Of a DNA stretch of 41,889 nucleotides, positions 33,592-41,889 are shown one piece after another (positions within the stretch are counted from its first letter, which is position 1; every line of letters begins with the position of its first letter). The DNA is taken from positions 1-41,889 of the forward strand of contig CAMATH010000074.1 in assembly GCA_945860955.1 (NCBI GenBank), in the 5' to 3' direction. Origin of the DNA: Planctomicrobium piriforme (lineage in GTDB: Bacteria > Planctomycetota > Planctomycetia > Planctomycetales > Planctomycetaceae). Position numbers and translations under genes: made by a program. The notes beneath the pieces were generated by a model. It worked only from the letters and a program-made list of their open reading frames with translations, did not search any database and was not told the DNA's origin.

Positions 33592-34182
33592 ATGTCCGTG
33601 TCGCAACCCGAAACCCGTCCCAGCCTCATCCTGCGATTGAAAGACTCGCGCAACGAGCCGGCCTGGACCGATTTCGCCCGCGATTACGAACCGTTTCTCA
33701 CCCGTCTGGTGCGACGCCAGGGAATTCCCGATCGCCACGTCGCCGACGTCACCCAGCAACTGCTGATGGCGATTGTGCGGTCGGTTGACCGGTGGAAGGA
33801 CGATGGTCAGTCCGCCTCGTTCCGCCGATGGCTCAGTGGGGTCGCACGGAATGTCTCCATCAAATTCCTGATGCGTGAACGTCGTCAGGTGGGAGGGCAG
33901 GGGGGTTCCGACCTGCTCGAACAGCTCGAAGCCCACGCGGACGAGGCGATCGACAGCGCGCGAGCCCGGGAATACGACCACGAACTGATTGTGTGGGCCG
34001 CCGAACAGGTTCGCGGCGATTTTCGCGAATCGTCCTGGAGAGCGTTCTGGGAAACGCAAATTGAAGGCCGCGACGTCGCCGACGTGGCGGCCGAGCTGAA
34101 CGTCTCGCCCGGGAGCATCTACATGTCGCGCAGCCGAATTCTGGCCAGAATTCGCGAAAAGATCGAAAAGGTGCTGTCATGA
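33592..34182 (+). CDS. ECF-family RNA polymerase sigma factor
   Basis: A 196-residue sigma-70-family factor of the extracytoplasmic-function group. Region 2 is LILRLKDSRNEPAWTDFARDYEPFLTRL-type followed by RHVADVTQQLLMAIVRSVDRW and FRRWLSGVARNVSIKFLMRERR (core binding and -10 recognition). Region 4 is WRAFWETQIEGRDVADVAAE then LNVSPGSIYMSRSRILARIR (helix-turn-helix for -35 recognition). The ending matches planctomycete ECF groups tied to Ser/Thr kinases. Its stop overlaps the kinase start as ATGA, so the two are translated together; the kinase could phosphorylate or sequester it. The 267 bp before the gene hold no other gene I can support. Confidence 0.93.
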   Translation: MSVSQPETRPSLILRLKDSRNEPAWTDFARDYEPFLTRLVRRQGIPDRHVADVTQQLLMAIVRSVDRWKDDGQSASFRRWLSGVARNVSIKFLMRERRQVGGQGGSDLLEQLEAHADEAIDSARAREYDHELIVWAAEQVRGDFRESSWRAFWETQIEGRDVADVAAELNVSPGSIYMSRSRILARIREKIEKVLS

Positions 34183-35786
34183 ACACAACCTGTGACGTCG
34201 ACCTTTTGCGCCGATCGCTTGCTGACCGGCTGAGCGAAGGAGAGGAAGACTCGCTGGGTCGGCATCTCACCACCTGCGCCTCCTGCCAGCGCGAGTTGGA
34301 ACGCCTCGCGGGGGACGAAGGCGATTGGTCGAAGGTCCGTGTCGCGCTGCGGAGTGAAGCCGACTCTTCGACCGGCTCGTCCCTGCGTTCGTCCTTGTCG
34401 CATGCCGCCGAGTCCGAAGATCTCGACGAAGAGTCGGCGATCGACTTCGCCGTCGATTTTCTGGAGCCTTCGTCGGCGACCGATGCGATCGGCCGACTCG
34501 GTGAAATTGACATCCTCGAGCTGATCGGCCGGGGGGGAATGGGGGTGGTGCTGAAAGGTTTTCAGCCCGAACTCAAACGGCTGGTCGCAGTGAAGGTCCT
34601 TGCCCCGCACCTGGCGGTCAGTGGTCCGGCGCGACGGCGATTTGCTCGCGAAGCACAGGCGGTGGCGGCGATTCTGCATCCCAATGTGATGCCGATCTTG
34701 TCGGTTCACTCGAATGGCAAACTTCCGTACCTGGTGATGCCGTTTCTGGCGTGCGAATCGCTGCAACAACGCATCGAACGGCACGGTCCACTCGACACAG
34801 TCGACGTGCTGCGGATCGGTTTACAGACCGCAAAGGGACTGGCCGCCGCTCACGCCCAGGGAATCGTCCATCGCGATGTGAAGCCGGCGAACATTCTGCT
34901 GGAGCGCGGCGTCGAGCGGGTGATGCTCACCGATTTTGGACTCGCCCGCGCGGTGGATGATGCCCAGATCACCCGGACCGGGCTGATCGCCGGCACGCCA
35001 CAGTACATGTCCCCCGAGCAGATCCGGGGCGAAGCACTCGACGCCCGATCGGACCTGTTCAGCCTGGGGAGTGTCCTGTACACAATGGCGACCGGTCGGC
35101 CCGCGTTTCGGGCCGAGTCGACCTATGGAATTCTCCGTCGAATCACTGACGACGCCCCGCGCCCGATTCGGGAACTCAATCCGCAGATCCCGGACTGGCT
35201 CGAACGGTTGATCTGCCGACTGCTGGAGAAATCTCGTGACGCGCGATTCGCCTCGGCGGAAGAGGTGGGGCAACTTTTGGAGCAATGTCTGGCACACGTG
35301 CAACAGCCAATGACAGTTCCCCTACCGGCTGCCGTGGCCGCTCCGGTTGCCCCCCAAGCCATCGTCTCGGACCACGCTCAATGGCGTCACACCGGGAAAA
35401 TGATCGCCGCCTTCATTGCGGTGGCGATGGTCGCGCTGGTTTGGTTCACAATTTCTAGATCACCCCATTTTTCGTGGGTGGCCCCTAACACAGAGTATCT
35501 TGGGGTCGATACTCCGGACCGCAATGAGCCAGTTTCCGAATCAATCCAAAGCGAAGTCGATGACGCGGAGAATTCGACGTCCGCCCCCCCGGCGCTTTCG
35601 ACGGACGGCGATACCGACTGGAATTCCGTTCCTCGCGACCTCAATGCGCTCTTCGACGAAGCGCAGAGCTTTGAAGACCGGGTGAAGCGTTTTTGGAACG
35701 ACGAACCCGATACCGAACAGACAAACTCCCCCTTGGATCCCCCGGACCAAGCCGATCCGCCGCTCGAACAGGAGATCACGCCGTGA
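34179..35786 (+). CDS. Membrane Ser/Thr protein kinase with zinc-finger N-terminus
   Basis: A 535-residue Hanks-type kinase. Residues about 25-45 carry a zf-HC2/anti-sigma-like motif HLTTCASCQREL (His-x3-Cys-x2-Cys). The kinase domain spans about 108-370: the glycine loop IGRGGMGVVLKG, catalytic Lys in VAVKVLAPH, the catalytic loop HRDVKPANILLE, DFGLAR with the metal-binding Asp, and GTPQYMSPEQ, the substrate-binding APE-like segment. A membrane helix follows at 408-425 (MIAAFIAVAMVALVWFTI), then an acidic Pro/Ser-rich extracytoplasmic tail. The combination suggests a kinase that controls the upstream sigma factor through its zinc finger while sensing outside the membrane. Coupled by overlap to both neighbours (ATGA and TGATG). 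Confidence 0.93.
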   Translation: MNTTCDVDLLRRSLADRLSEGEEDSLGRHLTTCASCQRELERLAGDEGDWSKVRVALRSEADSSTGSSLRSSLSHAAESEDLDEESAIDFAVDFLEPSSATDAIGRLGEIDILELIGRGGMGVVLKGFQPELKRLVAVKVLAPHLAVSGPARRRFAREAQAVAAILHPNVMPILSVHSNGKLPYLVMPFLACESLQQRIERHGPLDTVDVLRIGLQTAKGLAAAHAQGIVHRDVKPANILLERGVERVMLTDFGLARAVDDAQITRTGLIAGTPQYMSPEQIRGEALDARSDLFSLGSVLYTMATGRPAFRAESTYGILRRITDDAPRPIRELNPQIPDWLERLICRLLEKSRDARFASAEEVGQLLEQCLAHVQQPMTVPLPAAVAAPVAPQAIVSDHAQWRHTGKMIAAFIAVAMVALVWFTISRSPHFSWVAPNTEYLGVDTPDRNEPVSESIQSEVDDAENSTSAPPALSTDGDTDWNSVPRDLNALFDEAQSFEDRVKRFWNDEPDTEQTNSPLDPPDQADPPLEQEITP

Positions 35787-38700
35787 TGTTGCGTTCTCGA
35801 ATCACTGTCCATTTGCTGGTGACCCTGCTCGGGCTCTGCGCCAGCGCCGGAAACCTGGCAACCGGACAAGAGCGAACCGTTGCGCCGCCAGAAAGACTTG
35901 CGGCTCCTCCGACCGATGCCCCAGTCGACGAAGAAATTCTACCGGCCCGCATTCCGAGAGCGATCGACGATGAGCTGCAGAACACTCGCCCGAGTGTGAG
36001 TGCGGGTGATCGCGATGGTGTGAGGTCGCCAGCGATGGCGGCGACACTCTATATCCTCGAAGCCGACTGGTCGAAATCGCCGACCGCGAGGCAGGTTGAG
36101 GCGGACCTGCTCGCGGCGTTTGAAGGATTGAAACTGACCGAATCGCAACGGGCCGACATTGTCAAGTTGGCCCCCTCGATTCTGTTCGCTCCGGGAAATG
36201 TCCCTCTTTACACTCCGAGCCACGCTTCCGGTCTCCTGCTCTGGCTGAAGCAGCATGGTCTCCTCAAGGCGCAACTTCAGTCGATCGCCCGAAGCGAGAG
36301 AATCATGGAGGACTCTTCTTTCGACCTGGGAGCATCAGCCGCCGGCAAGAATCGGTCGCCGCAAAATCCCGGAAGCGACCGCATGACGCAGCGGTTGGAA
36401 TTCCTGGACAAGGACCAACTCCTGATGTCGGTTGGGGAAAGCGACATCAGTGAAGGGCCGTTTATCACCAAGAAAAACGTGCAACAATGGTTGGTGGGCT
36501 GGGAGTCGACGCCAGGTGAGAACGCGATCTCGCTCGTTTCGTCGACCATCGTTTTCGAACAGCGGCGCGGCGAAAAAGATCCGCGCAATCTCGGGTCGAA
36601 CCATCAAAAAGAGGCCTATTTCCTAATCCCCGACGATCACGTCGCCATCGTGGGGACCCAGGAGATTTTTTATCGAACGTTGGAACACCAGATGAACAAC
36701 GCACCAGTGGCCGCTATGGTCGGCAGCCCAAAAGTGGCGGTGAACCGCGTCCTTGGGATTTTGGTGCTTGGGAAACCCGCAGTGGACCTTTCGGTCAACC
36801 CGGGTCCGACCGGTTTCTTTGTCCCCGACCGGATTGGCACGGTGAAACACGAACGCCCGCGAACTCGACCCGTACCTCAACCCAAAGCAGGCGGTTACAT
36901 TGACCAGTCCGGTCGAACGTACGGGCGGGATTTGTCGGCTCAACCGGCCCGGCGGCCGGCCAGAGCGGCCAGCGAACTCCCCTCCCCCTCAACGGCGGCG
37001 GCAACTCCAAAAGCGAGCCAGACCTCGCAGATCTTGGGGGAGATAATCACGAATGCACCGGCGGCGGACGCGCCGCCGGCTCAATGGGAACAGCATTCGA
37101 AGGAAAAGGACCGTAAACTCGTCCAATTGTTCAACGGTTCCAAGAGTGACGAAGAGCGTGAAAATTGGGGGAGAGAACTCCTCACAGAACTGCGAACATC
37201 AACACTTCGCGGGCATTACGCAGCCGGGTTGCAGCGATTGCGCGATGTCGAACGTGAATTCAAGACTGGCGTGCCAAATCTCGCGCCGCTCGCCGAATAC
37301 TCTGTGTGGATTGCCGAATTCAACGAGCGGTTGAACAAGTGCACCGAGGAAGATGATCGTGAACGGTTGAGAGCGCAACGGCGGGAATATCTCGTGACTT
37401 TCTTGGATCGCCACCCGAAATCCGAAGTCTGTGCGATCGCTTTTTTGGAACTTGGTGCCAAAGATATGGAGCGGGGAGATTACGATCTGGGGATTCGACG
37501 ATGGCAGAAGGCCGCCGCCGAGTTCCCTGAAACGGAACATGGGCGACGGGCTGCCAAAGCCCTGGAGCCATTCGCGGCAATGGCCGCCGCTTCTCGGATG
37601 CGACCACCAGAGAGAGCAGACAGTCGTATTAACGCGGGGACAGCGGCTCCCGCGACGCCGCAGAGTGCCGAGGCGACAGAATGGGAGCAAACCGAAATGG
37701 CCCGCTTCGCAGGCACGTGGCGGGTGACCGAGGTCGTCTCGCCGGCCGAAGGGACTCACAGTCCCCAGGACCAATTCGAACTGGGAATCGTTCTCGATCG
37801 ATTTTCTCATCGATTCCATGGCAAGGAAGTCGGTCATGGCGTGATCAGTTTGGAGAATCGGCCAACGGGGCGGCCCGTTGTTCGATTCACCTATCTCAAG
37901 GATCACCTGACTCCCACCGGGGGACACCTCGCGGGAACGTATCAGTTTCAGCCGGATGGTTCCTTGTGGTTGACCACTCCCGACACCAGCGTTCGTCTGG
38001 GGGCAGGCGTTCAGCCGAACAAGATTCTCAAGCTGGCGAAGTCGGACGATCAACGCGTGGATTCCCCGAATCGACCGGCCAACGGGGATTCGCAGCGTTC
38101 CAGCAATGATCCGGGCGTCGTCTACAAATACCCCGCCTCGGCGACCACTGAGCTCAAGTCGCAGTACGACACCCAGGAGCGCGTTGTCCGGGATCTCGCG
38201 CAGCGGGTGCGTAATGCGCCCGCCGACGGTGCCGGCGTGGCTGAGTTGAAGAACAGCCTCACGGCAGCGGTCTATCGGGCGTTCGCGCTGCGTCAACAGC
38301 TCAACCGAGTGGAATTGAAAGAGCTGGAAGAGCGGCTGGCCCGCTCGCGGCTGGCGATCGAAACCCGAGAGAAGATTCGCGACCAGGTCGTCGAACGGCG
38401 GGTCAATGATCTATTGAATCCCGAGTTCCAATGGGATGACCGCAGAACGACGATCGATTCCGCCAAATCGACCCGAGACGCAGATCATCCCGACGTTTTG
38501 AACGGCGGCACCGTGCGGACCAATGAGTCTGTTCCTGCGGCGACGGGGCGGGCATTGATCGAATCCGAGTACCGTCTGTTCGAAGGCGAGTGGCAAATCA
38601 TTTCGGAAGACAGTGCCGGTAAAGTCACCCAAAACCCGCGAGAGACCCGCAACCGATTCGTCGTCAAAGACGGCAGGATGGAAGGGGCGGAGTTCGTACT

Positions 38701-39460
38701 CAACCCGTCCGCCACGCCGCGGCAGATCGACCTCAGGGCCGAGGTCGGGCCGAAACTCTACAAATCGATCCGCGGCATCTATGAATGGGTCGATCGCGAC
38801 CAGGATCCGACCGCGAAGACTCAATTGCGTATTCGCATTCCGAATCCGGAATCAAAAGACACGGAGATTCGTCCGAACGATTTTGAACAGGCTGGGAATT
38901 TTCACACGATCGTGTTGGAGCGTGCCAGTACCGATCATGCCACTCTGCGTCCGCTTCCCCGTGTCTCGGACGAAGCCGACCCGAAATTGCAGTCGGAATA
39001 CCGTGCGATGGACGGACGGTGGCGACTGTTGGAATATTCAAAAGACTTCGAAGTTCTGAAAGTTTCGGACACGGAACGCATTGTCACGATTCAAGGGGAG
39101 AAAATCGACGAAGCCCCGTTCTCGCTCGATCTGTCTAAGTCACCCCGACAAATCGACTTGAAAGTGAAGTCGGGGGAAGAGACGAAATGGAAGACAGTGC
39201 GGGGGATCTATCGATGGGAAGAATCGCCGGTACCAAAAGGGCGTCGGCTGCGAATCGCGATGAGATATCCCGCATTCCCCGAATCCAACAGCCGGCCGAC
39301 GGATTTTCTTCCTACCAAAGAAGTGAACATGACCCTCTTGGAATGGATTGGCGAAATCCAACCCGACGAATCCGCACCTTCATCCGCTCCTCCAATACCT
39401 GACGCCACAGCGCCGTCAACATTCAAGACACCAGAGCCGGCGGACCCCAAACGCCCGTAG
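35786..39460 (+). CDS. Large exported protein with TIGR03067-like repeats
   Basis: A 1224-residue secreted protein. The signal peptide is in MLRSRITVHLLVTLLGLCAS. Residues about 85-330 are unrecognised, with a helical ESQRADIVKLAPSILF segment. About 430-610 is helical and charged (TPR-like: LITELR, LERLRDVERE-style repeats ending in CAIAFLELGAKDMERGDYDL). Near 650-760 is a domain starting MARFAGTWRVTEVVSPAEG. Near 925-1060 and 1080-1200 come two domains of the planctomycete TIGR03067 type: LFEGEWQIISEDSAGKVTQN with SATPRQIDLRAEVG and SIRGIYEW, then MDGRWRLLEYSKDF with SPRQIDLKVKSG and TVRGIYRWEE. Function of TIGR03067 is unknown. ATG 35786 overlaps the kinase stop (TGATG), so the three genes form one operon. 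Confidence 0.82.
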   Translation: MLRSRITVHLLVTLLGLCASAGNLATGQERTVAPPERLAAPPTDAPVDEEILPARIPRAIDDELQNTRPSVSAGDRDGVRSPAMAATLYILEADWSKSPTARQVEADLLAAFEGLKLTESQRADIVKLAPSILFAPGNVPLYTPSHASGLLLWLKQHGLLKAQLQSIARSERIMEDSSFDLGASAAGKNRSPQNPGSDRMTQRLEFLDKDQLLMSVGESDISEGPFITKKNVQQWLVGWESTPGENAISLVSSTIVFEQRRGEKDPRNLGSNHQKEAYFLIPDDHVAIVGTQEIFYRTLEHQMNNAPVAAMVGSPKVAVNRVLGILVLGKPAVDLSVNPGPTGFFVPDRIGTVKHERPRTRPVPQPKAGGYIDQSGRTYGRDLSAQPARRPARAASELPSPSTAAATPKASQTSQILGEIITNAPAADAPPAQWEQHSKEKDRKLVQLFNGSKSDEERENWGRELLTELRTSTLRGHYAAGLQRLRDVEREFKTGVPNLAPLAEYSVWIAEFNERLNKCTEEDDRERLRAQRREYLVTFLDRHPKSEVCAIAFLELGAKDMERGDYDLGIRRWQKAAAEFPETEHGRRAAKALEPFAAMAAASRMRPPERADSRINAGTAAPATPQSAEATEWEQTEMARFAGTWRVTEVVSPAEGTHSPQDQFELGIVLDRFSHRFHGKEVGHGVISLENRPTGRPVVRFTYLKDHLTPTGGHLAGTYQFQPDGSLWLTTPDTSVRLGAGVQPNKILKLAKSDDQRVDSPNRPANGDSQRSSNDPGVVYKYPASATTELKSQYDTQERVVRDLAQRVRNAPADGAGVAELKNSLTAAVYRAFALRQQLNRVELKELEERLARSRLAIETREKIRDQVVERRVNDLLNPEFQWDDRRTTIDSAKSTRDADHPDVLNGGTVRTNESVPAATGRALIESEYRLFEGEWQIISEDSAGKVTQNPRETRNRFVVKDGRMEGAEFVLNPSATPRQIDLRAEVGPKLYKSIRGIYEWVDRDQDPTAKTQLRIRIPNPESKDTEIRPNDFEQAGNFHTIVLERASTDHATLRPLPRVSDEADPKLQSEYRAMDGRWRLLEYSKDFEVLKVSDTERIVTIQGEKIDEAPFSLDLSKSPRQIDLKVKSGEETKWKTVRGIYRWEESPVPKGRRLRIAMRYPAFPESNSRPTDFLPTKEVNMTLLEWIGEIQPDESAPSSAPPIPDATAPSTFKTPEPADPKRP

Positions 39461-39579
39461 TGGCCGCTCGGCGAATTGCTGACCTGTCCCGCAACGTTGT
39501 GCGGTCAATTTGTTAAAATCCCGGTGGCGTGGTGTTTCCACGCCGCTGGTGTTCATTGACCCTGTGGGATTGGTCGGGA

Positions 39580-41889
39580 ATGAATTCTTCCACGCGATTT
39601 CGTTGTGTGCTACTGGTGCTGGCGGTCTGTGCCGCGTCGTGTGGAACTCCCACACGCGCACAAGCATTGGAACCCGGACCAATCCCCCAATGGATCTGGA
39701 ATTCTCCCTTCCCCGATGCGGTGGACCGCGAGTGGTTTTCCAAGCGCATTCAGCTCACCCGCCTTCCCAAGTCGGCGACGCTGTGGCTGCTCGCCGACGA
39801 CAAGGCGGAAGCGCGAATCAACGAAGTCTCTGTCGCGACGGTCGTGGGAACGCGACGGATTCAACACGTCGATGTGACCGGTACATTCCGCGAAGGTGAA
39901 AACCGCATCGATGTCATCTGCGATAACGACGCCGGCCCCGCGGGAATCGCTCTCTGGCTGAAACTGACCGACCAGCAGGGCCAGTCGACGGTGATCACGT
40001 CGGACCCCACGTGGACGGTCCGCAAGCGTCGCACTCAGGGTGACCGTGAATTCGCGACCAGTCTCGGATTGCTGGGGGTATTCCCCTGGGGAAACCCCGA
40101 GGGTGAAACTGAAGACTATTATCAATGGAAAAAGGCGCTGGGGGCCGGCCAGGCGCACGACGCCGCTTCCATTTCTGTGATGCCCGGCTTCGAAGTCGAC
40201 CTGGTCCATTCGTCTGCGAAAGGCGAAGGATCTTGGGTCAGCCTGACGTTCGATCCGCAGGGACGGGCGATTATCGGTCGAGAAGGCAAAGGGCTGTTGC
40301 GCTATTCGCTGCCCCCTTACGAGACGATGGAAGTCATCAACGACACGCTCGAAGAATGTCGTGGGGTTCTCTACGCCGGCCGGAGTCTGTTCGCCAACGC
40401 CAACAACTCGAAAGGACTCTATCGCCTGCGCGACACCGACGGCGATGACCGATTCGACGAAGTGAAACTGCTCAAGCAGACCGGGGGAGGCGTGGGACAT
40501 GGGCGAAACGGGCTGGCACTCGGTCCCGACGGCATGATCTACACCATTCACGGGAACAATGTTCGACTCCCCGAGGGTTACAAACCGGGCCGGTCGCCGT
40601 TGCAGCACTTGGCCGAAGACAAGCTGATCCCCGTCGACTGGGATCGTTTTCTGTTTGATGCCGACGCCAAAGTTCCCGCCGGTCATGTCGCCCGAATTGA
40701 CCCCGAAGGAGAAAACTGGGAGCTGGTCGCGGGTGGATTTCGCAATCCCTACGGAATCGACTTCAACGCCGACGGCGAGATGTTCACCTTCGACGCAGAC
40801 AACGAGGGGGATATCGGCACCCCGTGGTATCGCCCCACCCGCATCAATCACATTGTGTCGGGGGGCGACTATGGATTTCGGCAGGGGACGGCGAACCGTC
40901 CCGCGCACTTCGCCGAACACCTCCCCGCGAACATCGATATCGGACTCGGTTCACCGACCGGCGTGAAGTTTGGCACCCACAGCTCGTTCCCCGGTCGATA
41001 TCGCCAGGCGCTCTACGCGCTCGACTGGTCCTACGGGCGAATTTACGCGGTGCATCTCCTGCCACGCGGAGCGGGCTACGTCTGCGTAGTCGAGAAGCTG
41101 TTGGAAGGGTCGCCGTTGAATGTGACCGACCTGGCGTTCGGACCTGACGGCGCGATGTACTTTGTCACAGGGGGCAGGGGGACGCAGTCGGGGCTCTATC
41201 GCGTTCGGTGGGGGCAAGAGAAGTCGCAGGAAGATCCGTTGGTAATAAGGAATCTCGATTCCCTTGGGGCCGGTCCTTCGGTCGAGCGGGCGCAACTGGC
41301 TCGCCGGCTGCGGCGACAACTGGAATCGTTTCATGGCCGCCAGGATCCGGCGGCGGTGGAACTCGCGTGGCAGCACCTGGGCAGTTCTGACCCGTGGTTG
41401 CGTCATGCGGCGCGCGTCGCTCTCGAGTTTCAGCCGGTCGCCGAGTGGTCGGAACGGATTCTCGCCGAACCGGTTCCAGAGGTCTCGCCGCATATCGAAG
41501 AGCATCTCCGGCAGCGCGAATGGAAAGGTCTGTTGTTGCTTATCGAAGAGCAACTCCGGCTGCGTGAACTGGCCGGTCTGTTGGCACTCGCCCGCGTGGG
41601 CGAACCGGCTATGCGAACTCAGTTGCTCAAGAATCTGTCTCATCGTCGTTTTGAATTGGATGAATGGTGCCATCTGGAATTCGAAGAGCGGTTAGAAGCT
41701 CTGCGGATCGTGTCGATTTGCGTGACGCGGATGGGCCGGCCTGATGCCGATATTTGCGCCGACTGGGCTCGCCGACTCGAGCGTTTGTATCCGCTGGCGG
41801 ACGATGAAGAGGAGATTCATACGCTGCCACTGCTGAAACAGCGGCTGTGCGAATTGCTGGTCTATTTCGATTCGCCGACGGTGGTCGCC
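39580..41889 (+). CDS. PVC-type propeller dehydrogenase/HEAT protein (partial, 3' end off window)
   Basis: The first 770 codons of a protein that continues past the window. A signal peptide opens it (FRCVLLVLAVCAASCGTPT). Residues about 35-150 form a lectin-like jelly-roll (WIWNSPFPDAVDREWFSKRI, then VTGTFREGENRIDVICDND). From about 200 there is a PVC-type six-bladed propeller of the sorbosone/glucose-dehydrogenase class: VMPGFEVDLV, WVSLTFDPQGRAIIGREGKG, GRNGLALGPDGMIYTIHGNN, GHVARIDPEG, FRNPYGIDFNADGEMFTFDA, then VTDLAFGPDGAMYFVTGGRG. HEAT-like helical repeats begin near 590. Family members often end in a heme c domain (CxxCH), which would lie beyond the window. Start ATG 39580; a minus-strand frame over the same DNA is a shadow. 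Confidence 0.88.
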   Translation, partial: MNSSTRFRCVLLVLAVCAASCGTPTRAQALEPGPIPQWIWNSPFPDAVDREWFSKRIQLTRLPKSATLWLLADDKAEARINEVSVATVVGTRRIQHVDVTGTFREGENRIDVICDNDAGPAGIALWLKLTDQQGQSTVITSDPTWTVRKRRTQGDREFATSLGLLGVFPWGNPEGETEDYYQWKKALGAGQAHDAASISVMPGFEVDLVHSSAKGEGSWVSLTFDPQGRAIIGREGKGLLRYSLPPYETMEVINDTLEECRGVLYAGRSLFANANNSKGLYRLRDTDGDDRFDEVKLLKQTGGGVGHGRNGLALGPDGMIYTIHGNNVRLPEGYKPGRSPLQHLAEDKLIPVDWDRFLFDADAKVPAGHVARIDPEGENWELVAGGFRNPYGIDFNADGEMFTFDADNEGDIGTPWYRPTRINHIVSGGDYGFRQGTANRPAHFAEHLPANIDIGLGSPTGVKFGTHSSFPGRYRQALYALDWSYGRIYAVHLLPRGAGYVCVVEKLLEGSPLNVTDLAFGPDGAMYFVTGGRGTQSGLYRVRWGQEKSQEDPLVIRNLDSLGAGPSVERAQLARRLRRQLESFHGRQDPAAVELAWQHLGSSDPWLRHAARVALEFQPVAEWSERILAEPVPEVSPHIEEHLRQREWKGLLLLIEEQLRLRELAGLLALARVGEPAMRTQLLKNLSHRRFELDEWCHLEFEERLEALRIVSICVTRMGRPDADICADWARRLERLYPLADDEEEIHTLPLLKQRLCELLVYFDSPTVVA

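Noticed and set aside
39610-40920. Minus-strand frame of about 436 codons
   Set aside because: Shadow of the propeller dehydrogenase on the plus strand, whose motifs run the full length.

Overview
The window looks like chromosomal DNA of a planctomycete, probably order Planctomycetales, at roughly 60% GC. Pointers are an ECF sigma factor overlapping a Hanks-type Ser/Thr kinase, TIGR03067-like domains, a large PVC-type beta-propeller dehydrogenase running off the right edge, Tat-exported Gfo/Idh/MocA oxidoreductases, FG-GAP and Gly/Met/Pro-rich exported proteins, and many monocistronic genes on alternating strands. All family calls come from reading motifs; no database was searched.

Layout. 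1-1.2 kb: gene debris (a DUF1254/1214 tail with its intrinsic terminator, a truncated DUF1186 protein) around a small unknown gene. 1.2-6.8 kb: CYTH phosphatase/cyclase and DUF971 protein (overlapping), a WecA/TagO-type glycosyl-1-phosphate transferase, an EpsC-type serine acetyltransferase, two copies of a palindromic repeat, and a PadR regulator translationally coupled to a membrane-anchored coiled-coil protein. 6.9-15.6 kb: two Gfo/Idh/MocA oxidoreductases, GNAT acetyltransferase, small exported protein, alpha/beta hydrolase, methyltransferase, metallo-beta-lactamase-fold hydrolase, pectate-lyase-like protein, TPR protein. 15.6-20.7 kb: C45-type autoproteolytic hydrolase, a large lipoprotein, homospermidine synthase.

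20.9-22.5 kb holds the most notable element: a probable complete retron. A retron-type reverse transcriptase (NAxxH, YADD and VTG signatures) lies 25 bp downstream of a roughly 170-nt segment with a 15-nt inverted repeat (a1/a2), an AGC branch-site candidate just inside a1, two msr-like hairpins and one long msd-like hairpin, preceded by a plausible promoter. No effector gene is recognisable beside it.

22.5-31 kb: clpX, a small membrane protein, an orphan sugar-binding lipoprotein, nadC, a 791-residue FG-GAP protein and a GMPG-repeat protein ending at a strong terminator. 31.3-33.3 kb: a hybrid cluster protein gene (hcp) broken by one in-frame TAA, then a protoglobin; both families relate to NO/O2 chemistry. 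33.6-39.5 kb: a three-gene overlapping operon (ECF sigma, zinc-finger kinase, 1224-residue exported protein with TIGR03067-like repeats). 39.6 kb to the end: the 5' 770 codons of the PVC-type propeller/HEAT protein. I saw no rRNA, tRNA, CRISPR array or insertion sequence.
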